Positions 38,621 to 47,635 of a stretch of DNA of 64,000 nucleotides are shown one piece after another. The DNA is from a virus. The notes beneath the pieces are model-generated. The model saw nothing but the letters and a program-made list of their open reading frames with translations. It had not been told where the DNA came from and did no database searches. The stretch lies in the IMG/VR virus record IMGVR_UViG_3300022752_000022, positions 85,599 through 149,598 of that record. One strand, 5' to 3'. Every line of letters begins with the position of its first letter. The stretch's first letter is position 1. The translations under genes and the position numbers were made by a program.

Positions 38621-39166
38621 TTATCCGCGGTCAAGTACGTTATCTGGATCCGCTTGTCTCATTCTTTCTAAATTTGGTACACCAGTTGCTGACACGGAAG
38701 ATTGTCTCGGTGATGACGGTGCATATGAAGACTGCGAAGACACAATTGGTGTAACGGTATCGTATGTTCTAGTCATTGATACGTTAGACGATGTTGAATT
38801 TGACATCATTCCACTTATAGCACTACCGCCAATTCCACCGCCAACATTAACCCCCACGCTACTTGAAGATGAATTTACACCAGCCATTTTTTCTTGGCCT
38901 CGTGACCACGCTGTAATACCAAGAACAGCGCCCATCGCTAAATGATATAATCCGCCGTTACTGAGTGTGAGTGGAACCCATTGTCTGAAAGCATCATTTG
39001 CGGCTTGTGTTTCCCAAAACTGAACAATTGTAAACATGATAGGAAACACAACAAAGTCAAAAACACAAACAAACATATATTGCCAACCCATCATAGGACG
39101 CCATTTCTTTTGCATCCAATCTTCAGCTGGTTTTTCTCCTTCTGCAAGTTTTTTTTCTTCAGCCAT
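38621..39166 (-). CDS. Holin-like membrane protein
   Basis: This 181-residue protein starts ATG with GGGGGAAG upstream. Residues 19-90 carry KKWRPMMGWQYMFVCVFDFVVFP and a second hydrophobic segment ending NGGLYHLAMGAVLGITAWSRG, resembling the three-TM holin family known from gene transfer agents (W-R-P start, F-D-F, then GLYHxAMG). The Ser/Thr-rich C-terminal half looks flexible and cytoplasmic. It lies between the tape measure and the chaperones, so a structural role cannot be excluded. Confidence 0.7.
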   Translation of the reverse strand: MAEEKKLAEGEKPAEDWMQKKWRPMMGWQYMFVCVFDFVVFPIMFTIVQFWETQAANDAFRQWVPLTLSNGGLYHLAMGAVLGITAWSRGQEKMAGVNSSSSSVGVNVGGGIGGSAISGMMSNSTSSNVSMTRTYDTVTPIVSSQSSYAPSSPRQSSVSATGVPNLERMRQADPDNVLDRG

Positions 39167-39366
39167 TAACTTCCCCCTCTCATTTTCATTTTTTGATTTT
39201 GATCTTGTATTTTTTTATTTTCTTCTTCTATGAATTGAGAAAGTAACATAATATAAATATCACGTTCAAACGGAATCATTTCTTCCAATTCTCGTATACT
39301 ATATTTATGATGTTGCATGAGAGAGAAATTTATCTTGTAGTGATTCAGAAGTGTCTCATGCCCCAT
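39166..39366 (-). CDS. Second tail-chaperone frame (gp51-like), likely reached by -1 frameshift
   Basis: This 66-residue frame (MGHETLLNHYKINFSLMQHH...) has KYSIRELEEMIPFERDIYIMLLSQFIEEE, a short helical pattern seen beside gp26-like genes in T4-like phages. Its ATG overlaps the gp26-like stop (TGATG). Its frame is exactly -1 relative to gp26, and a canonical slippery heptamer lies 14-20 bases upstream, so it may be made mainly as a gp26-fused product, like lambda G-T. Confidence 0.7.
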   Translation of the reverse strand: MGHETLLNHYKINFSLMQHHKYSIRELEEMIPFERDIYIMLLSQFIEEENKKIQDQNQKMKMRGGS

Positions 39367-40100
39367 CAAAAGGCGAAAAAATTTGACATACCTTCAACTT
39401 CAACGGTGTCTTTTTCACCACATTTTTTACATGTCCAACTTACACTATGTTTTAATTTTGGCATTGTTTCAAAAAATTCAGCTAATTTTTCAAATTGTTT
39501 TTGTGAAAGATTATCAATAAAGTCCATAATTTCTTCTTCGGTTTGATCTTCTTTTTTATAGATTTCTTCTTTATCAAAAATATAGTCAATCGAATTCATA
39601 ATTGAAATTGTTGCTAAATCCAAATCAGTTTTAGCATCTGTCTTATTCAATGGATTCATGGTAAGATATTTCATTTTTACACCGATGCCAGTTTCTTCAT
39701 CAAGAATAATTTTATCTGTATGATTATCTTTTTTCGAAACCTCAATTTCCATCAGATTTACACTTATTTTCGTTTCACCATTACATTCTTTTCCACTTTT
39801 GTTTTTGAGGTTTTTATGTCTCATGATTAAATCAACAGTTTCTCCGATTGATTTAGCCCTTAATCTTGTAAAAAAGTATTCAACATCAAATGTAGGAAGT
39901 TTATCAACGTCTATATCATCAACTGAACAATTATTAATGATTTGTTTTATTGCATTATTAATGTCATTTTCTTCACCACTTTCTAAAGCGATCATCAGAA
40001 TTTTTTGTTCTTTGACAAGAAATGGTCGATATTTAATTGATTTACTTGTTGATGGTAAAATCAATTCAAAAATTGGTGCACTAATTTTAGGTAAAGGCAT
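39366..40100 (-). CDS. 26: gp26-like baseplate-hub/tail assembly chaperone
   Basis: The ATG at 40100 has GGAG six bases upstream; a TTG at 40112 is less likely. The 244-residue protein starts MPLPKISAPIFELILPS and has YRPFLVKEQKILMIALESGEE, the signature of the T4 gp26 family. The C-terminus carries a zinc ribbon-like WTCKKCGEKDTVEVEG. In related phages, this protein and the following short frame serve as tape-measure chaperones. A slippery site lies at its 3' end. Confidence 0.82.
   Translation of the reverse strand: MPLPKISAPIFELILPSTSKSIKYRPFLVKEQKILMIALESGEENDINNAIKQIINNCSVDDIDVDKLPTFDVEYFFTRLRAKSIGETVDLIMRHKNLKNKSGKECNGETKISVNLMEIEVSKKDNHTDKIILDEETGIGVKMKYLTMNPLNKTDAKTDLDLATISIMNSIDYIFDKEEIYKKEDQTEEEIMDFIDNLSQKQFEKLAEFFETMPKLKHSVSWTCKKCGEKDTVEVEGMSNFFAF
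39378..39384 (-). promoter_or_regulatory. Candidate -1 ribosomal frameshift site A-AAT-TTT
   Basis: On the minus strand, the zero-frame codons TCA-AAT-TTT-TTC-GCC-TTT-TGA end the gp26-like gene. AAATTTT fits the X-XXY-YYZ slippery pattern. Slipping back one base would read TTT-CGC-CTT-TTG-ATG-GGG, which is the frame of the downstream gene. Confidence 0.65.
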
Positions 40101-40129
40101 AATATTCTCCAAAAATAATTAAAAATTTA

Positions 40130-40690
40130 CTACTTTTTTGCTATATTTGATCCTGATAAATCAACATCATAATATCTGTAATTAAGTGTTACACTAAATC
40201 GCTGATAAGTATTTATCTCTTCCCAAGAAAGATTCATCGAACTAATAGATACAGGATATATATCATTGAGTTTATAAGTTATGAGAGACTCTCCTGAATC
40301 ATTAATTTGTTCTAATGTAAGTACATTACCTTTAGCATAATCATTATAATATCGTAAAAGACCGGAATTACTGTCATCGGTTTTTGTTTTTACGATGCTT
40401 TCAATCCAATTTTCAAAATATATTCTTTCAGCAAAATCATTTCCGCAAATAATTGTGATTTCAATGTCATTGTAATTTACATCATAGGGTATTTTTAATG
40501 GCGGACCTGATCCTATGTCATCAACGGTCGCAATTGTTCTTCCTGGTAACTCGGCTTTTTCACATCTAAAAGTAAAATTTGACGGTACTGGTGTATTCAA
40601 ACTGCTGGTTGTAAGAGTTGCTTTCCATAAATTTGGCCTTGCTACACCACTCGGAAATGCTGCTCTAAATTCTGATATTTTAAAAGCCAT
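40130..40690 (-). CDS. Tail-tube-fold protein (gp19/gp54 family)
   Basis: This 186-residue protein has RPNLWKATLTTSS, FRCEKAELPGRTIATV, FAERIYFENWIESIVK, and YKLNDIYPVSISSMNLSWEE followed by VTLNYRYYDV. This is the phage tail-tube fold. T4 gp19 (tube) and gp54 (baseplate tube initiator) share it. No sheath gene is nearby and the gp53/gp48 genes are close, so gp54 is slightly favoured. GGATAATC precedes the ATG. Confidence 0.78.
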   Translation of the reverse strand: MAFKISEFRAAFPSGVARPNLWKATLTTSSLNTPVPSNFTFRCEKAELPGRTIATVDDIGSGPPLKIPYDVNYNDIEITIICGNDFAERIYFENWIESIVKTKTDDSNSGLLRYYNDYAKGNVLTLEQINDSGESLITYKLNDIYPVSISSMNLSWEEINTYQRFSVTLNYRYYDVDLSGSNIAKK

Positions 40691-40693
40691 TGA

Positions 40694-41284
40694 TTATCCT
40701 ATCATATTTCTTGAGTCGTTCCATACACGATCTTTGGTTGCTTTTTTGAAATTTTCTGTTGGTAAAAACAACGCTATGTCCCATTCTTTAGATGATATCT
40801 GTAAAAAGTTTGATTTTATATGACTTCTCAAGTATCTTTTTAAAGTTGGTTTAAACATTTTGAATTTTGTTATACTTTTAAGTACATCGTAAGAAATTCT
40901 AACTTTTGTCGTATCATCATATTTTCTATTTGAAATCGTTGTGTATAAAGCATCCATTAATTTTGCTCTAAGTACAAGTGGCAAATAGTGAAAATTAATT
41001 CCTAAAAATCCATCGTTCAACATTTCTACTGGAAAAATTAATGGAAACTGATCATAATACGGAAGTTCATTTTTAAATTTTGGGTCATAAACAAACCCAT
41101 ACATGTATCCAAAAACAATATTATTTACCAGGCGTGTTTCATCTTTAAGCAAATTTTCTGAAGAAACTCTTCTTTTATATAAACTTTCTGCTGCTGAACG
41201 ATACCACTCCCTAGCAAATTTAGTTCTTGCAGGAGTAATGCCTTGTTTTATACCTTGTTTTAGAACGTTATCGAATATGGCCAT
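40694..41284 (-). CDS. Conserved phage structural or assembly protein
   Basis: This 196-residue basic protein contains KNELPYYDQFPLIFPVEMLNDGFLGINFHYLP, a motif (YD-xFPL) I know from T4-like phage proteins next to gp4, which are virion-associated but not well characterised. It overlaps neither neighbour and is spaced 3 bases from the tube gene and 7 from gp4. The name is left general. Confidence 0.65.
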   Translation of the reverse strand: MAIFDNVLKQGIKQGITPARTKFAREWYRSAAESLYKRRVSSENLLKDETRLVNNIVFGYMYGFVYDPKFKNELPYYDQFPLIFPVEMLNDGFLGINFHYLPLVLRAKLMDALYTTISNRKYDDTTKVRISYDVLKSITKFKMFKPTLKRYLRSHIKSNFLQISSKEWDIALFLPTENFKKATKDRVWNDSRNMIG

Positions 41285-41291
41285 TATCTAT

Positions 41292-41738
41292 TTATCTCAA
41301 TTCTTTCTCTGTTATGATTTTAAATTCCCAATTTCGATCTAAACAATATTCTTGTGCTGCTTTCCACTTCGCTTGATTGACTTCCCACGTGATTGCTTCA
41401 CGTAAAAATATTCTTGTTGGCTTACCTTCAGAAGATACTTTAGCTTTTGGCGGTGAAGTCTGAATTTTTGGTTTGATTTCAATCAGATTTTCACGAATTT
41501 TCCCATTTTTATCACAAAATTTGATATAAAAATCAGGAAAATATCTGTGCCATCTTTTGTCCACCGGAGAAATATAAGGCACAATGATTTCTTCCGAACT
41601 CCATTGAAGTACAGAACTTGTATCATCACAGTATTTCATAAATTTTCTTTCCAATAAACTTCTAAAAATGATCTTCGTTGGATCACCTTTATATTTTTGA
41701 TAATTTTTTGGTTTAAAATAACCCTTAAATGATGGCAT
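41292..41738 (-). CDS. 4: gp4-like head completion protein
   Basis: This 148-residue protein starts MPSFKGYFKPKNYQKYKGDP and has IIFRSLLERKFMKYCD, LQWSSEEIIVPYISPVDKRWHRYFPDFYI, then ENLIEIKPK and WEVNQAKWKAAQEYC. This is the T4 gp4 (gp50/4) pattern, a nuclease-like fold (Glu, PDF, EIKPK as the catalytic-type residues). It finishes DNA-filled heads before tail joining. It is divergent from the gp48-like gene. Confidence 0.9.
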   Translation of the reverse strand: MPSFKGYFKPKNYQKYKGDPTKIIFRSLLERKFMKYCDDTSSVLQWSSEEIIVPYISPVDKRWHRYFPDFYIKFCDKNGKIRENLIEIKPKIQTSPPKAKVSSEGKPTRIFLREAITWEVNQAKWKAAQEYCLDRNWEFKIITEKELR

Positions 41739-41745
41739 ATAAATA
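41738..41745 (+). promoter_or_regulatory. T4-type late promoter, TATAAATA
   Basis: A perfect TATAAATA lies 29 bases before the gp48-like ATG at 41774, giving a short leader with AAGGAAT. Its first base is the first base of the divergent gp4 start codon on the other strand, so the two units share this boundary. Confidence 0.8.
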
Positions 41746-41773
41746 CTTTAAAATATAAAAATAAGGAATTACA

Positions 41774-42760
41774 ATGGCAGTTTTCAGACCAAATATAGGA
41801 AATAGTGATACAATTTCTTCTCTGATTGGAGAAAATAATAGATTAGAATTTGGAACAAAAGAAGCACACGCCGATTTTACTATGCCTGTTGCTGCATTCA
41901 CATTTTATAACGCATTCGGTGAAGAATCTTCTGGATCAAAAGTATATATTCGCATGACAAGTTCTTTTGAAACATCGGCTAGAAATCAATATGCTGAAGC
42001 TGATGGCATATTTGGTCAACCATCGTCGTCTGGTACATCAACAATAACAGATGCTCTCGGCGTTCTTGCAGGAAGTGGTCTTGAAGCACTGCAAAGACAG
42101 GTTATCGGAGCACTCGCCGGAGGTGCTGGTTTTTTCGCATCTGGAGGACTTTCAGGCAAAAGTCAAATTGAATTTTTAACAAGAGAGGCAATAAATAATT
42201 TTACACAATTAGTTTACAGAGGACCGCAATTCAGGCCACATCAACTGTCATTTTTAATGAGGCCGACATCTAAAGATGAAGCAGAACAGATGATAAAAAT
42301 TATTGGTACATTTAAAGCTGCTTCTGGTGTTAGAAAGGGTCAACAAAATGATTATGCAGATATTTTAAGTTCTGCGTTAAGTGGTAGAGATGAAATAGAT
42401 GCTAGTGAAAAAGATAAAGAGGGAAATTTTTTAGTTTCATCGTCAGAAAACATAGACAGAGTTAATTTGAGTGGGGCGCTTCCAGGAGAAACAAACTTTA
42501 CATTTGGTTATCCTAATTTGTGTAGTTTCACACTAATTATGTATAAGAAGGAACTAATTGCTACTTTATTTGAATCTAAAAAATGTGTAATTGAAAGTGT
42601 CAATGTGACTTATGGTTCACAAAATAAACTTACATTTTTTGAAAATTCAAATGGAAAATATTTTCCTAGTGAAGTAAATCTACAACTTTCATTAAAAGAA
42701 ATTGTTTATCATACACATTCGGATTCCGTTGAGGAATTCAGTTCTAAAACAATTTTATAA
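41774..42760 (+). CDS. 48: gp48-like baseplate tail-tube cap protein
   Basis: This 328-residue protein has AHADFTMPVAAFTFYNAFGE, a Gly/Ala-rich middle (GALAGGAGFFASGGLSG), then FTQLVYRGPQFRPHQLSFLMRP and YGSQNKLTFFENSNGKYFPSEVNLQLSLKE (cut to its ends). This follows T4 gp48, which with gp54 starts tail-tube growth on the baseplate. AAGGAATT precedes the ATG, and a late promoter lies upstream. Confidence 0.85.
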   Translation: MAVFRPNIGNSDTISSLIGENNRLEFGTKEAHADFTMPVAAFTFYNAFGEESSGSKVYIRMTSSFETSARNQYAEADGIFGQPSSSGTSTITDALGVLAGSGLEALQRQVIGALAGGAGFFASGGLSGKSQIEFLTREAINNFTQLVYRGPQFRPHQLSFLMRPTSKDEAEQMIKIIGTFKAASGVRKGQQNDYADILSSALSGRDEIDASEKDKEGNFLVSSSENIDRVNLSGALPGETNFTFGYPNLCSFTLIMYKKELIATLFESKKCVIESVNVTYGSQNKLTFFENSNGKYFPSEVNLQLSLKEIVYHTHSDSVEEFSSKTIL

Positions 42761-42763
42761 AAA

Positions 42764-43300
42764 ATGTCTATTTTTAATTTATATCCAAAAATAGATTATA
42801 ATGTTTCCGATTACGATTTAATTGGTGCTATTGATATAACAACTTCACTTAGAATAAAATCTATTATAAAAAATTATTCATTAATTGCATCTGTTCCTTA
42901 TATTGTGTCTGATGGTGAAAGACCTGATCAAGTGTCAACAAACGTTTATGGAAATCCAAACTACGATTGGATTATTTTGATGACAAATGATGTGTATAGC
43001 ATTTACGATGAATGGCCAAAAAGTTCAGCCGTTTTAGAAAGATACATAAGAACAAAATATGGCAGTATATTAAAAGCTCAAGAAGTTGTAAAATACTACA
43101 ATACAAATGGAGATATTATAGACTTTACAACATATAATTCTTTATCAAGTTCAGAAAAATCTGCAATAACTATTGAAAGTGATTATGAACGTGAGTTGAG
43201 AATGAACGTTAATAAATCAAAAATTAAAGTTTTAAGACCGAATTTTATTTCAAAAATTGACTCCGATCTTAAATCTTCAATTAATTTACTCATAGAATAA
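42764..43300 (+). CDS. 53: gp53-like baseplate wedge protein
   Basis: This 178-residue protein has YDLIGAIDITTSLRIKSII, NPNYDWIILMTNDVYSIYDEWPKSS and NVNKSKIKVLRPNFI at the end, as in T4 gp53, which joins wedges in the baseplate. It starts 4 bases after gp48. Confidence 0.88.
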   Translation: MSIFNLYPKIDYNVSDYDLIGAIDITTSLRIKSIIKNYSLIASVPYIVSDGERPDQVSTNVYGNPNYDWIILMTNDVYSIYDEWPKSSAVLERYIRTKYGSILKAQEVVKYYNTNGDIIDFTTYNSLSSSEKSAITIESDYERELRMNVNKSKIKVLRPNFISKIDSDLKSSINLLIE

Positions 43301-43301
43301 A

Positions 43302-45017
43302 ATGGCAATTATTGGACCAAATAATTTTGATTCAAATATCGGCACTCATTTGACCGGTAAAGTAAATATTGACATTTTAAATTTGAAAACGATTTATGGC
43401 GAAGTTGTTTCTCTTTTATCAGACTTTAATGGTATAGTTATTTCAGAAAATATGTTTTCCACTTCAATATTTGGAACGATTTCTGTTGTGGATAGAAAAG
43501 GTATTCTTGAAAAATTTTTACTTACTGGCGGTGAAGAAATTGAACTCAAAATATCAAAACAAATAACAAATGATCTTTTATTGTGGAGAAGAGATTTAGT
43601 TGTTTATAAAATTTCTAAATCAACATTAAATAATATCGATTTAAGCACGACATTTACACTTTTTTTTACAACACGATTTTTTGTAAAATCATCTAAAAGA
43701 AAAATTTTTAGATCATTTAAAAATACAACAGTTAAAAATGCGGTTAATAGTATATATTCCGAAATAACATCTAACGGCATATTAATTGAAGATGTTAATT
43801 TAAATTTTGAAAATCCTTATATTTGCCCGGGTCTTACTCCACATGATACTATAGATCAAATGGCAAAAATGTCTTGCTCAGACAAAAAATTTTATGTATT
43901 TTTTGAAAGGGCGTCTCCATTTGTATTTAAAAATAATGATGACAGAGATGCATCATCTCACTATTTTGGTAGTGTAGAAAATTTAATTAGTTCTCAGGGT
44001 AATCAAGTATTTAATATTGTGTATAAAGAGAACGAAAATTATGGAGTGGAAATAAATCTAGGATCAAATATAATTAAAACAAATAGTTTTTCAAGACTTT
44101 CTAATTTTAATCACATGGATTCAATGCTTAGTGGTGCGTATAACATTAAAGTTACATCAATTGATCCTATACAAAGAACATGGAATATTGTCAAAAAATC
44201 TTACGTCACCGAAGATGTAAATGGAGATTTTTATACAAATCCAATTATATCAAAAAATATATCTTTTTCTCAATTTGATGATCTCAATTATGAGTTTCCA
44301 GGAGAAAGACTTGTTGTATCAACAAAATTTGTAAGACATTCGAAAAATAATTGGTTATCTGAATATATGTATGGTTTTATTACAAAAAATATATTTAAAG
44401 TTGAAGTTGTAATTGAAGGTGGAACAAACAATATAGGAACAGGAACAGTTATAAATTTAAATGTTCCTTCACATTACAAAAAAATAATAAATTCAGAAAA
44501 TTCAAACATAGAAAATGATATTGTGTATTCTGGAAAATATATTGTTACTGCCGTTAAACATGAAATTACGCTTGAAAATTATAAAAAAACTTTAGAATTA
44601 AGCAGAGGATCAACTCCAATAAATCTCGGTAGAGTTACTCCGTCAACAACATCAAAATCAATTACAGACATCACCAATAAAACTGAAAAAACTTATACAC
44701 TTTTTGAAAAGAGAAAATATCCAAGTGTCGTAAATAAAACAATATCTGTTTCAATCTTAAAATCATCAATTGAAATTGTTCGAGAAGAAACAGGATTTCC
44801 AAATCAACAATCGCTTTCAATACTTTATGCGTTAGGAATTCAATTGTCTGGAAATCTTTTATCTGATAGATCATATAGAGTTTTAGCACAATCAATTAAA
44901 AATGGTGAATTCGTTAATATAGATGACGCAATTTATGTTACATATCCGGGTAATGTAAATAGATTATCTTCAACTGATGCAAGCACAATCAGAAACAAAA
45001 TACAGGAACTATTATGA
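43302..45017 (+). CDS. 27: gp27-like baseplate hub protein
   Basis: This 571-residue protein starts after one base of spacing and has a beta-rich N-terminus (KVNIDILNLKTIYGEVVSLL). The segments FEGTISVVDRKGILEKF-like (FGTISVVDRKGILEKFLLTG), GEEIELKISKQ and CPGLTPHDTIDQMAKM resemble hub proteins of the gp27/VgrG class, which form the ring above the spike. The C-terminus past residue 450 is extra relative to T4 gp27 (391 residues) and may be a peptidoglycan-interacting domain. The position before the gp5-like gene supports hub function. Confidence 0.75.
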   Translation: MAIIGPNNFDSNIGTHLTGKVNIDILNLKTIYGEVVSLLSDFNGIVISENMFSTSIFGTISVVDRKGILEKFLLTGGEEIELKISKQITNDLLLWRRDLVVYKISKSTLNNIDLSTTFTLFFTTRFFVKSSKRKIFRSFKNTTVKNAVNSIYSEITSNGILIEDVNLNFENPYICPGLTPHDTIDQMAKMSCSDKKFYVFFERASPFVFKNNDDRDASSHYFGSVENLISSQGNQVFNIVYKENENYGVEINLGSNIIKTNSFSRLSNFNHMDSMLSGAYNIKVTSIDPIQRTWNIVKKSYVTEDVNGDFYTNPIISKNISFSQFDDLNYEFPGERLVVSTKFVRHSKNNWLSEYMYGFITKNIFKVEVVIEGGTNNIGTGTVINLNVPSHYKKIINSENSNIENDIVYSGKYIVTAVKHEITLENYKKTLELSRGSTPINLGRVTPSTTSKSITDITNKTEKTYTLFEKRKYPSVVNKTISVSILKSSIEIVREETGFPNQQSLSILYALGIQLSGNLLSDRSYRVLAQSIKNGEFVNIDDAIYVTYPGNVNRLSSTDASTIRNKIQELL

Positions 45018-45973
45018 AATTCTCAGAATTTTTCCATAAAAAAGAATATGAATATGTAGACCAACTTCAAGAAAAGCAGATTGTCTATAACGGTGGCAAA
45101 GCATATGGTCAAGTTGTTTTTCTTGCAGGTGGAGCTGGTAGTGGCAAAGGCTTTGCAATTTCCAATTTCATGGAAGGTCCTAAGTTTAAAGTCATCGATG
45201 TTGACGAATTGAAAATGGCATTCCAGAAACTAGACTATTTGAATAAGTTTACGATGAAGCAACTATTAGCCAAATACGGCAATAAAATTAAGCCTCATGA
45301 AATGGAGATTGTTCAAAAGCAAGTCTTAGACAGAGACTACAGCATGAAAAATCTAAATCTTAGAATACCTGAGCATGTGTTTGCACTTCATGTATTGGTT
45401 CGTGCAACAGGCGCTAAAGATAAACTGATTGACATGATGCTTGACGGCGCAAAGCAAAGCAAGTTGCCGAACATTATATTTGATACGACGTTCAAAGATA
45501 TGGATGATTTGAACACTTACGTTCCGAAACTCATCAAAATGGGCTACGATCCAAAGAGTATACATATCAGTTGGGTGCTCACAAATTACCAAGTCGCTAT
45601 GAAAAATAACAGTGAAAGATCAAGAGTTGTGCCTGATGACATTCTTCTTCAGACGCATCAGGGTGCAGCAAGAACAGTCTTTGATCTAACAAAAACTGGA
45701 TTGCCTAAAGATGTAGACGGTGGTTTTTACGTCATTCTCAACAACCGTGAAAACACAATTGTCTGGATTGATCCAAAGACAAACAAACCTTACAAGAACA
45801 TGGGCAAGTACGATAAGAATGATTTAATTGTAAAAGATTTTAAATATCTGACACTCAAGAAACCCGGTAAACCAATGAATACGTCAGTTGAGATCAAAAA
45901 AGAATTGTTCAGTTGGATTAAGAATAATGTGCCGCCAGGATCCCTAGACACAGCAGAATTGGACAAACTATGA
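45014..45973 (+). CDS. P-loop kinase, zeta-toxin-like
   Basis: This 319-residue protein has a Walker A motif FLAGGAGSGKG (37-46), a following VIDVDELK, and IIFDTTFKDMDDL, then SWVLTNYQVAMKNNSERSRVV with a likely lid. The pattern resembles zeta-toxin/chloramphenicol phosphotransferase-like kinases found in T4-like phage structural operons. The substrate is unknown. It begins MKFSEFFHKKE, a short N-terminal tag shared with phage prohead-associated proteins. It overlaps its neighbours by 4 bases. Confidence 0.78.
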   Translation: MKFSEFFHKKEYEYVDQLQEKQIVYNGGKAYGQVVFLAGGAGSGKGFAISNFMEGPKFKVIDVDELKMAFQKLDYLNKFTMKQLLAKYGNKIKPHEMEIVQKQVLDRDYSMKNLNLRIPEHVFALHVLVRATGAKDKLIDMMLDGAKQSKLPNIIFDTTFKDMDDLNTYVPKLIKMGYDPKSIHISWVLTNYQVAMKNNSERSRVVPDDILLQTHQGAARTVFDLTKTGLPKDVDGGFYVILNNRENTIVWIDPKTNKPYKNMGKYDKNDLIVKDFKYLTLKKPGKPMNTSVEIKKELFSWIKNNVPPGSLDTAELDKL

Positions 45974-46206
45974 AACGGTTCAAAGATTATATCAATAATG
46001 CTGCGCCGCTATCTCAAGAAGACTGGGAAGAAGCCGTGTTTGGTGTAGAAATTTCAGAGGTGCTCAAACAAGTGAATGGCAAATGGGCCATTGTTTCAAA
46101 GAAAACCGGCAAGCCGTTAGCATACTACGACGGTGAGGGAAAGCCATCAGATGAATGGGTCGCAAAACAAGAACGAAGAATTCAATTTTTTAAACACAGA
46201 GGTTAA
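45970..46206 (+). CDS. Small conserved phage protein
   Basis: This 78-residue protein (MKRFKDYINNAAPLSQEDWE...) ends KWAIVSKKTGKPLAYYDGEGKPSDEWVAKQERRIQFFKH (cut to its ends). That C-terminal unit is common in T4-like phages, both alone and as a tail on larger proteins. Function is unknown; it travels with the kinase gene. Confidence 0.75.
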   Translation: MKRFKDYINNAAPLSQEDWEEAVFGVEISEVLKQVNGKWAIVSKKTGKPLAYYDGEGKPSDEWVAKQERRIQFFKHRG

Positions 46207-47262
46207 ATGAGAAATTTTTTAGGGCGAGATGGATTCATTTGGTGGTTTGGCATTGTTGAGGATGCTAATGATCCACTCAAACTTGGTAGATGTCGAGTGA
46301 GAATATTTGGATATAATCCACCAATTTCAGATAATGCAGTCGTAACGGAAGATTTGCCGTGGGCGACAGCAATTCATTCTCCAAATACATGGGGCGTTTA
46401 TAACACTCCTGAAATTGGTGATTGGGTTTTAGGATTTTTTCTAGACGCAATGAACGCACAAGAGCCGGCTATTATTGGAATTATACCAGGCATACCTAAA
46501 AAGTCTAATCAATACTTCGGCAAAGAGCCAAGAGTATTTAAAGATACAAAACTTCCTGTTCGTTCATTCTCTTCTATCGTAAATTTTGTTGAGTCCTTAG
46601 ACTTAAATTGGAATTTAGCAAATACCATCATATGGGAATCTAAATCTGATAACAAGTCGAAAACTAAACACGGCAATTTTTTAATGTTTTATGATCAAGA
46701 GAATAATGAACAGGTTATATTAGCATCATCAAATAATCACATTATTCGAATGAGTGATAAAGAAAATGATAAATTTATTTCCATAATTTCAACAGCAAAT
46801 AATGTATTTAAAATTGATGATAATAATAACGCTATTAGTTTATTGCATAATAAAGGTAGTTATATTAATATTAATAATATTGGAATTACTTTATCAACAA
46901 ATACTGCTGCAAATGTAATTGTTTCAAATGAAAAAATAAGTCTTTATAGTAAAACTGGGCATACAATTGATTTGGATGAAACATCAAATAAGTTGACAAT
47001 TAAACATAAAGGCGGCACACAAATAGTAATAGATTCTACTGGAAAAATTATGATGACTGCTATTGATGATATTGAAATCAATTCAAAAGATATTGTAATT
47101 AATTCTGATAATTTTACAATAAATGCTGATAATGTTGATATAAATTCCACAGGAACTTTAGATTTATCTGGTGCCTCAGGATCAATTACAGCTACAGGCG
47201 GATTTAATGTTCATGCATCCGGTGTGCTTGATCTTCAGGGTTCAACGATTAATCTTAATTGA
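46207..47262 (+). CDS. 5: gp5-like baseplate spike protein
   Basis: This 351-residue protein starts at the previous stop. The N-terminal OB-fold has WWFGIVEDANDPLKLGRCRVRIFG, AIHSPNTWGVYNTPEIGDWVLGFFLD and QEPAIIGIIPG, as in gp5/VgrG. The C-terminal third is a repetitive beta-helix (DIEINSKDIVINSDNFTINADNVDIN...) that forms the trimeric needle. The lysozyme domain of T4 gp5 is absent. Confidence 0.9.
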   Translation: MRNFLGRDGFIWWFGIVEDANDPLKLGRCRVRIFGYNPPISDNAVVTEDLPWATAIHSPNTWGVYNTPEIGDWVLGFFLDAMNAQEPAIIGIIPGIPKKSNQYFGKEPRVFKDTKLPVRSFSSIVNFVESLDLNWNLANTIIWESKSDNKSKTKHGNFLMFYDQENNEQVILASSNNHIIRMSDKENDKFISIISTANNVFKIDDNNNAISLLHNKGSYININNIGITLSTNTAANVIVSNEKISLYSKTGHTIDLDETSNKLTIKHKGGTQIVIDSTGKIMMTAIDDIEINSKDIVINSDNFTINADNVDINSTGTLDLSGASGSITATGGFNVHASGVLDLQGSTINLN

Positions 47263-47271
47263 AGAAAACAC

Positions 47272-47616
47272 ATGGCCATAATTGCGTTTAACGAAGCATC
47301 ATTTAATACTGGACATCCATGTACAGTGACAGATACGCTACAAAATCCAATATCGACAAATGTTTTTATTCAAGGAAATCAACCACTTTTATCTGGCGCA
47401 GGAACATCGCACATTTATCAAACGCCAAAAACAATTTATGTTGGCGATCCTCCGGTGGCTGTGGTTGTACAAGTCTGTGAAGAAAGTCATGATATTGTAT
47501 ATAGTGGTGGCAGTTCCACTGTTTTTGTAAATGGACATCCTATAGGTTTTGTTGGAGATCCAGTTGAGGGTGGAACAATTAGTGGTCCTGGAGCAACAAC
47601 TGTTTTTTGTGGTTAA
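47272..47616 (+). CDS. PAAR-like spike-tip protein
   Basis: This 114-residue protein has repeated short strands ending GSSTVFVNGHPIGFVGDPVEGG and GPGATTVFCG, typical of PAAR-type tips that sharpen VgrG/gp5 needles. FNTGHPCTVTD and the His/Cys set could hold the tip metal. It follows the gp5-like gene by 9 bases, which supports this role. Confidence 0.85.
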   Translation: MAIIAFNEASFNTGHPCTVTDTLQNPISTNVFIQGNQPLLSGAGTSHIYQTPKTIYVGDPPVAVVVQVCEESHDIVYSGGSSTVFVNGHPIGFVGDPVEGGTISGPGATTVFCG

Positions 47617-47635
47617 CATATAAAAGGAGAATAAA

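Noticed and set aside
39252-39260. TATAAATA on the plus strand inside the minus-strand tail operon
   Set aside because: No plus-strand gene follows for more than 2 kb, so it is most likely chance.
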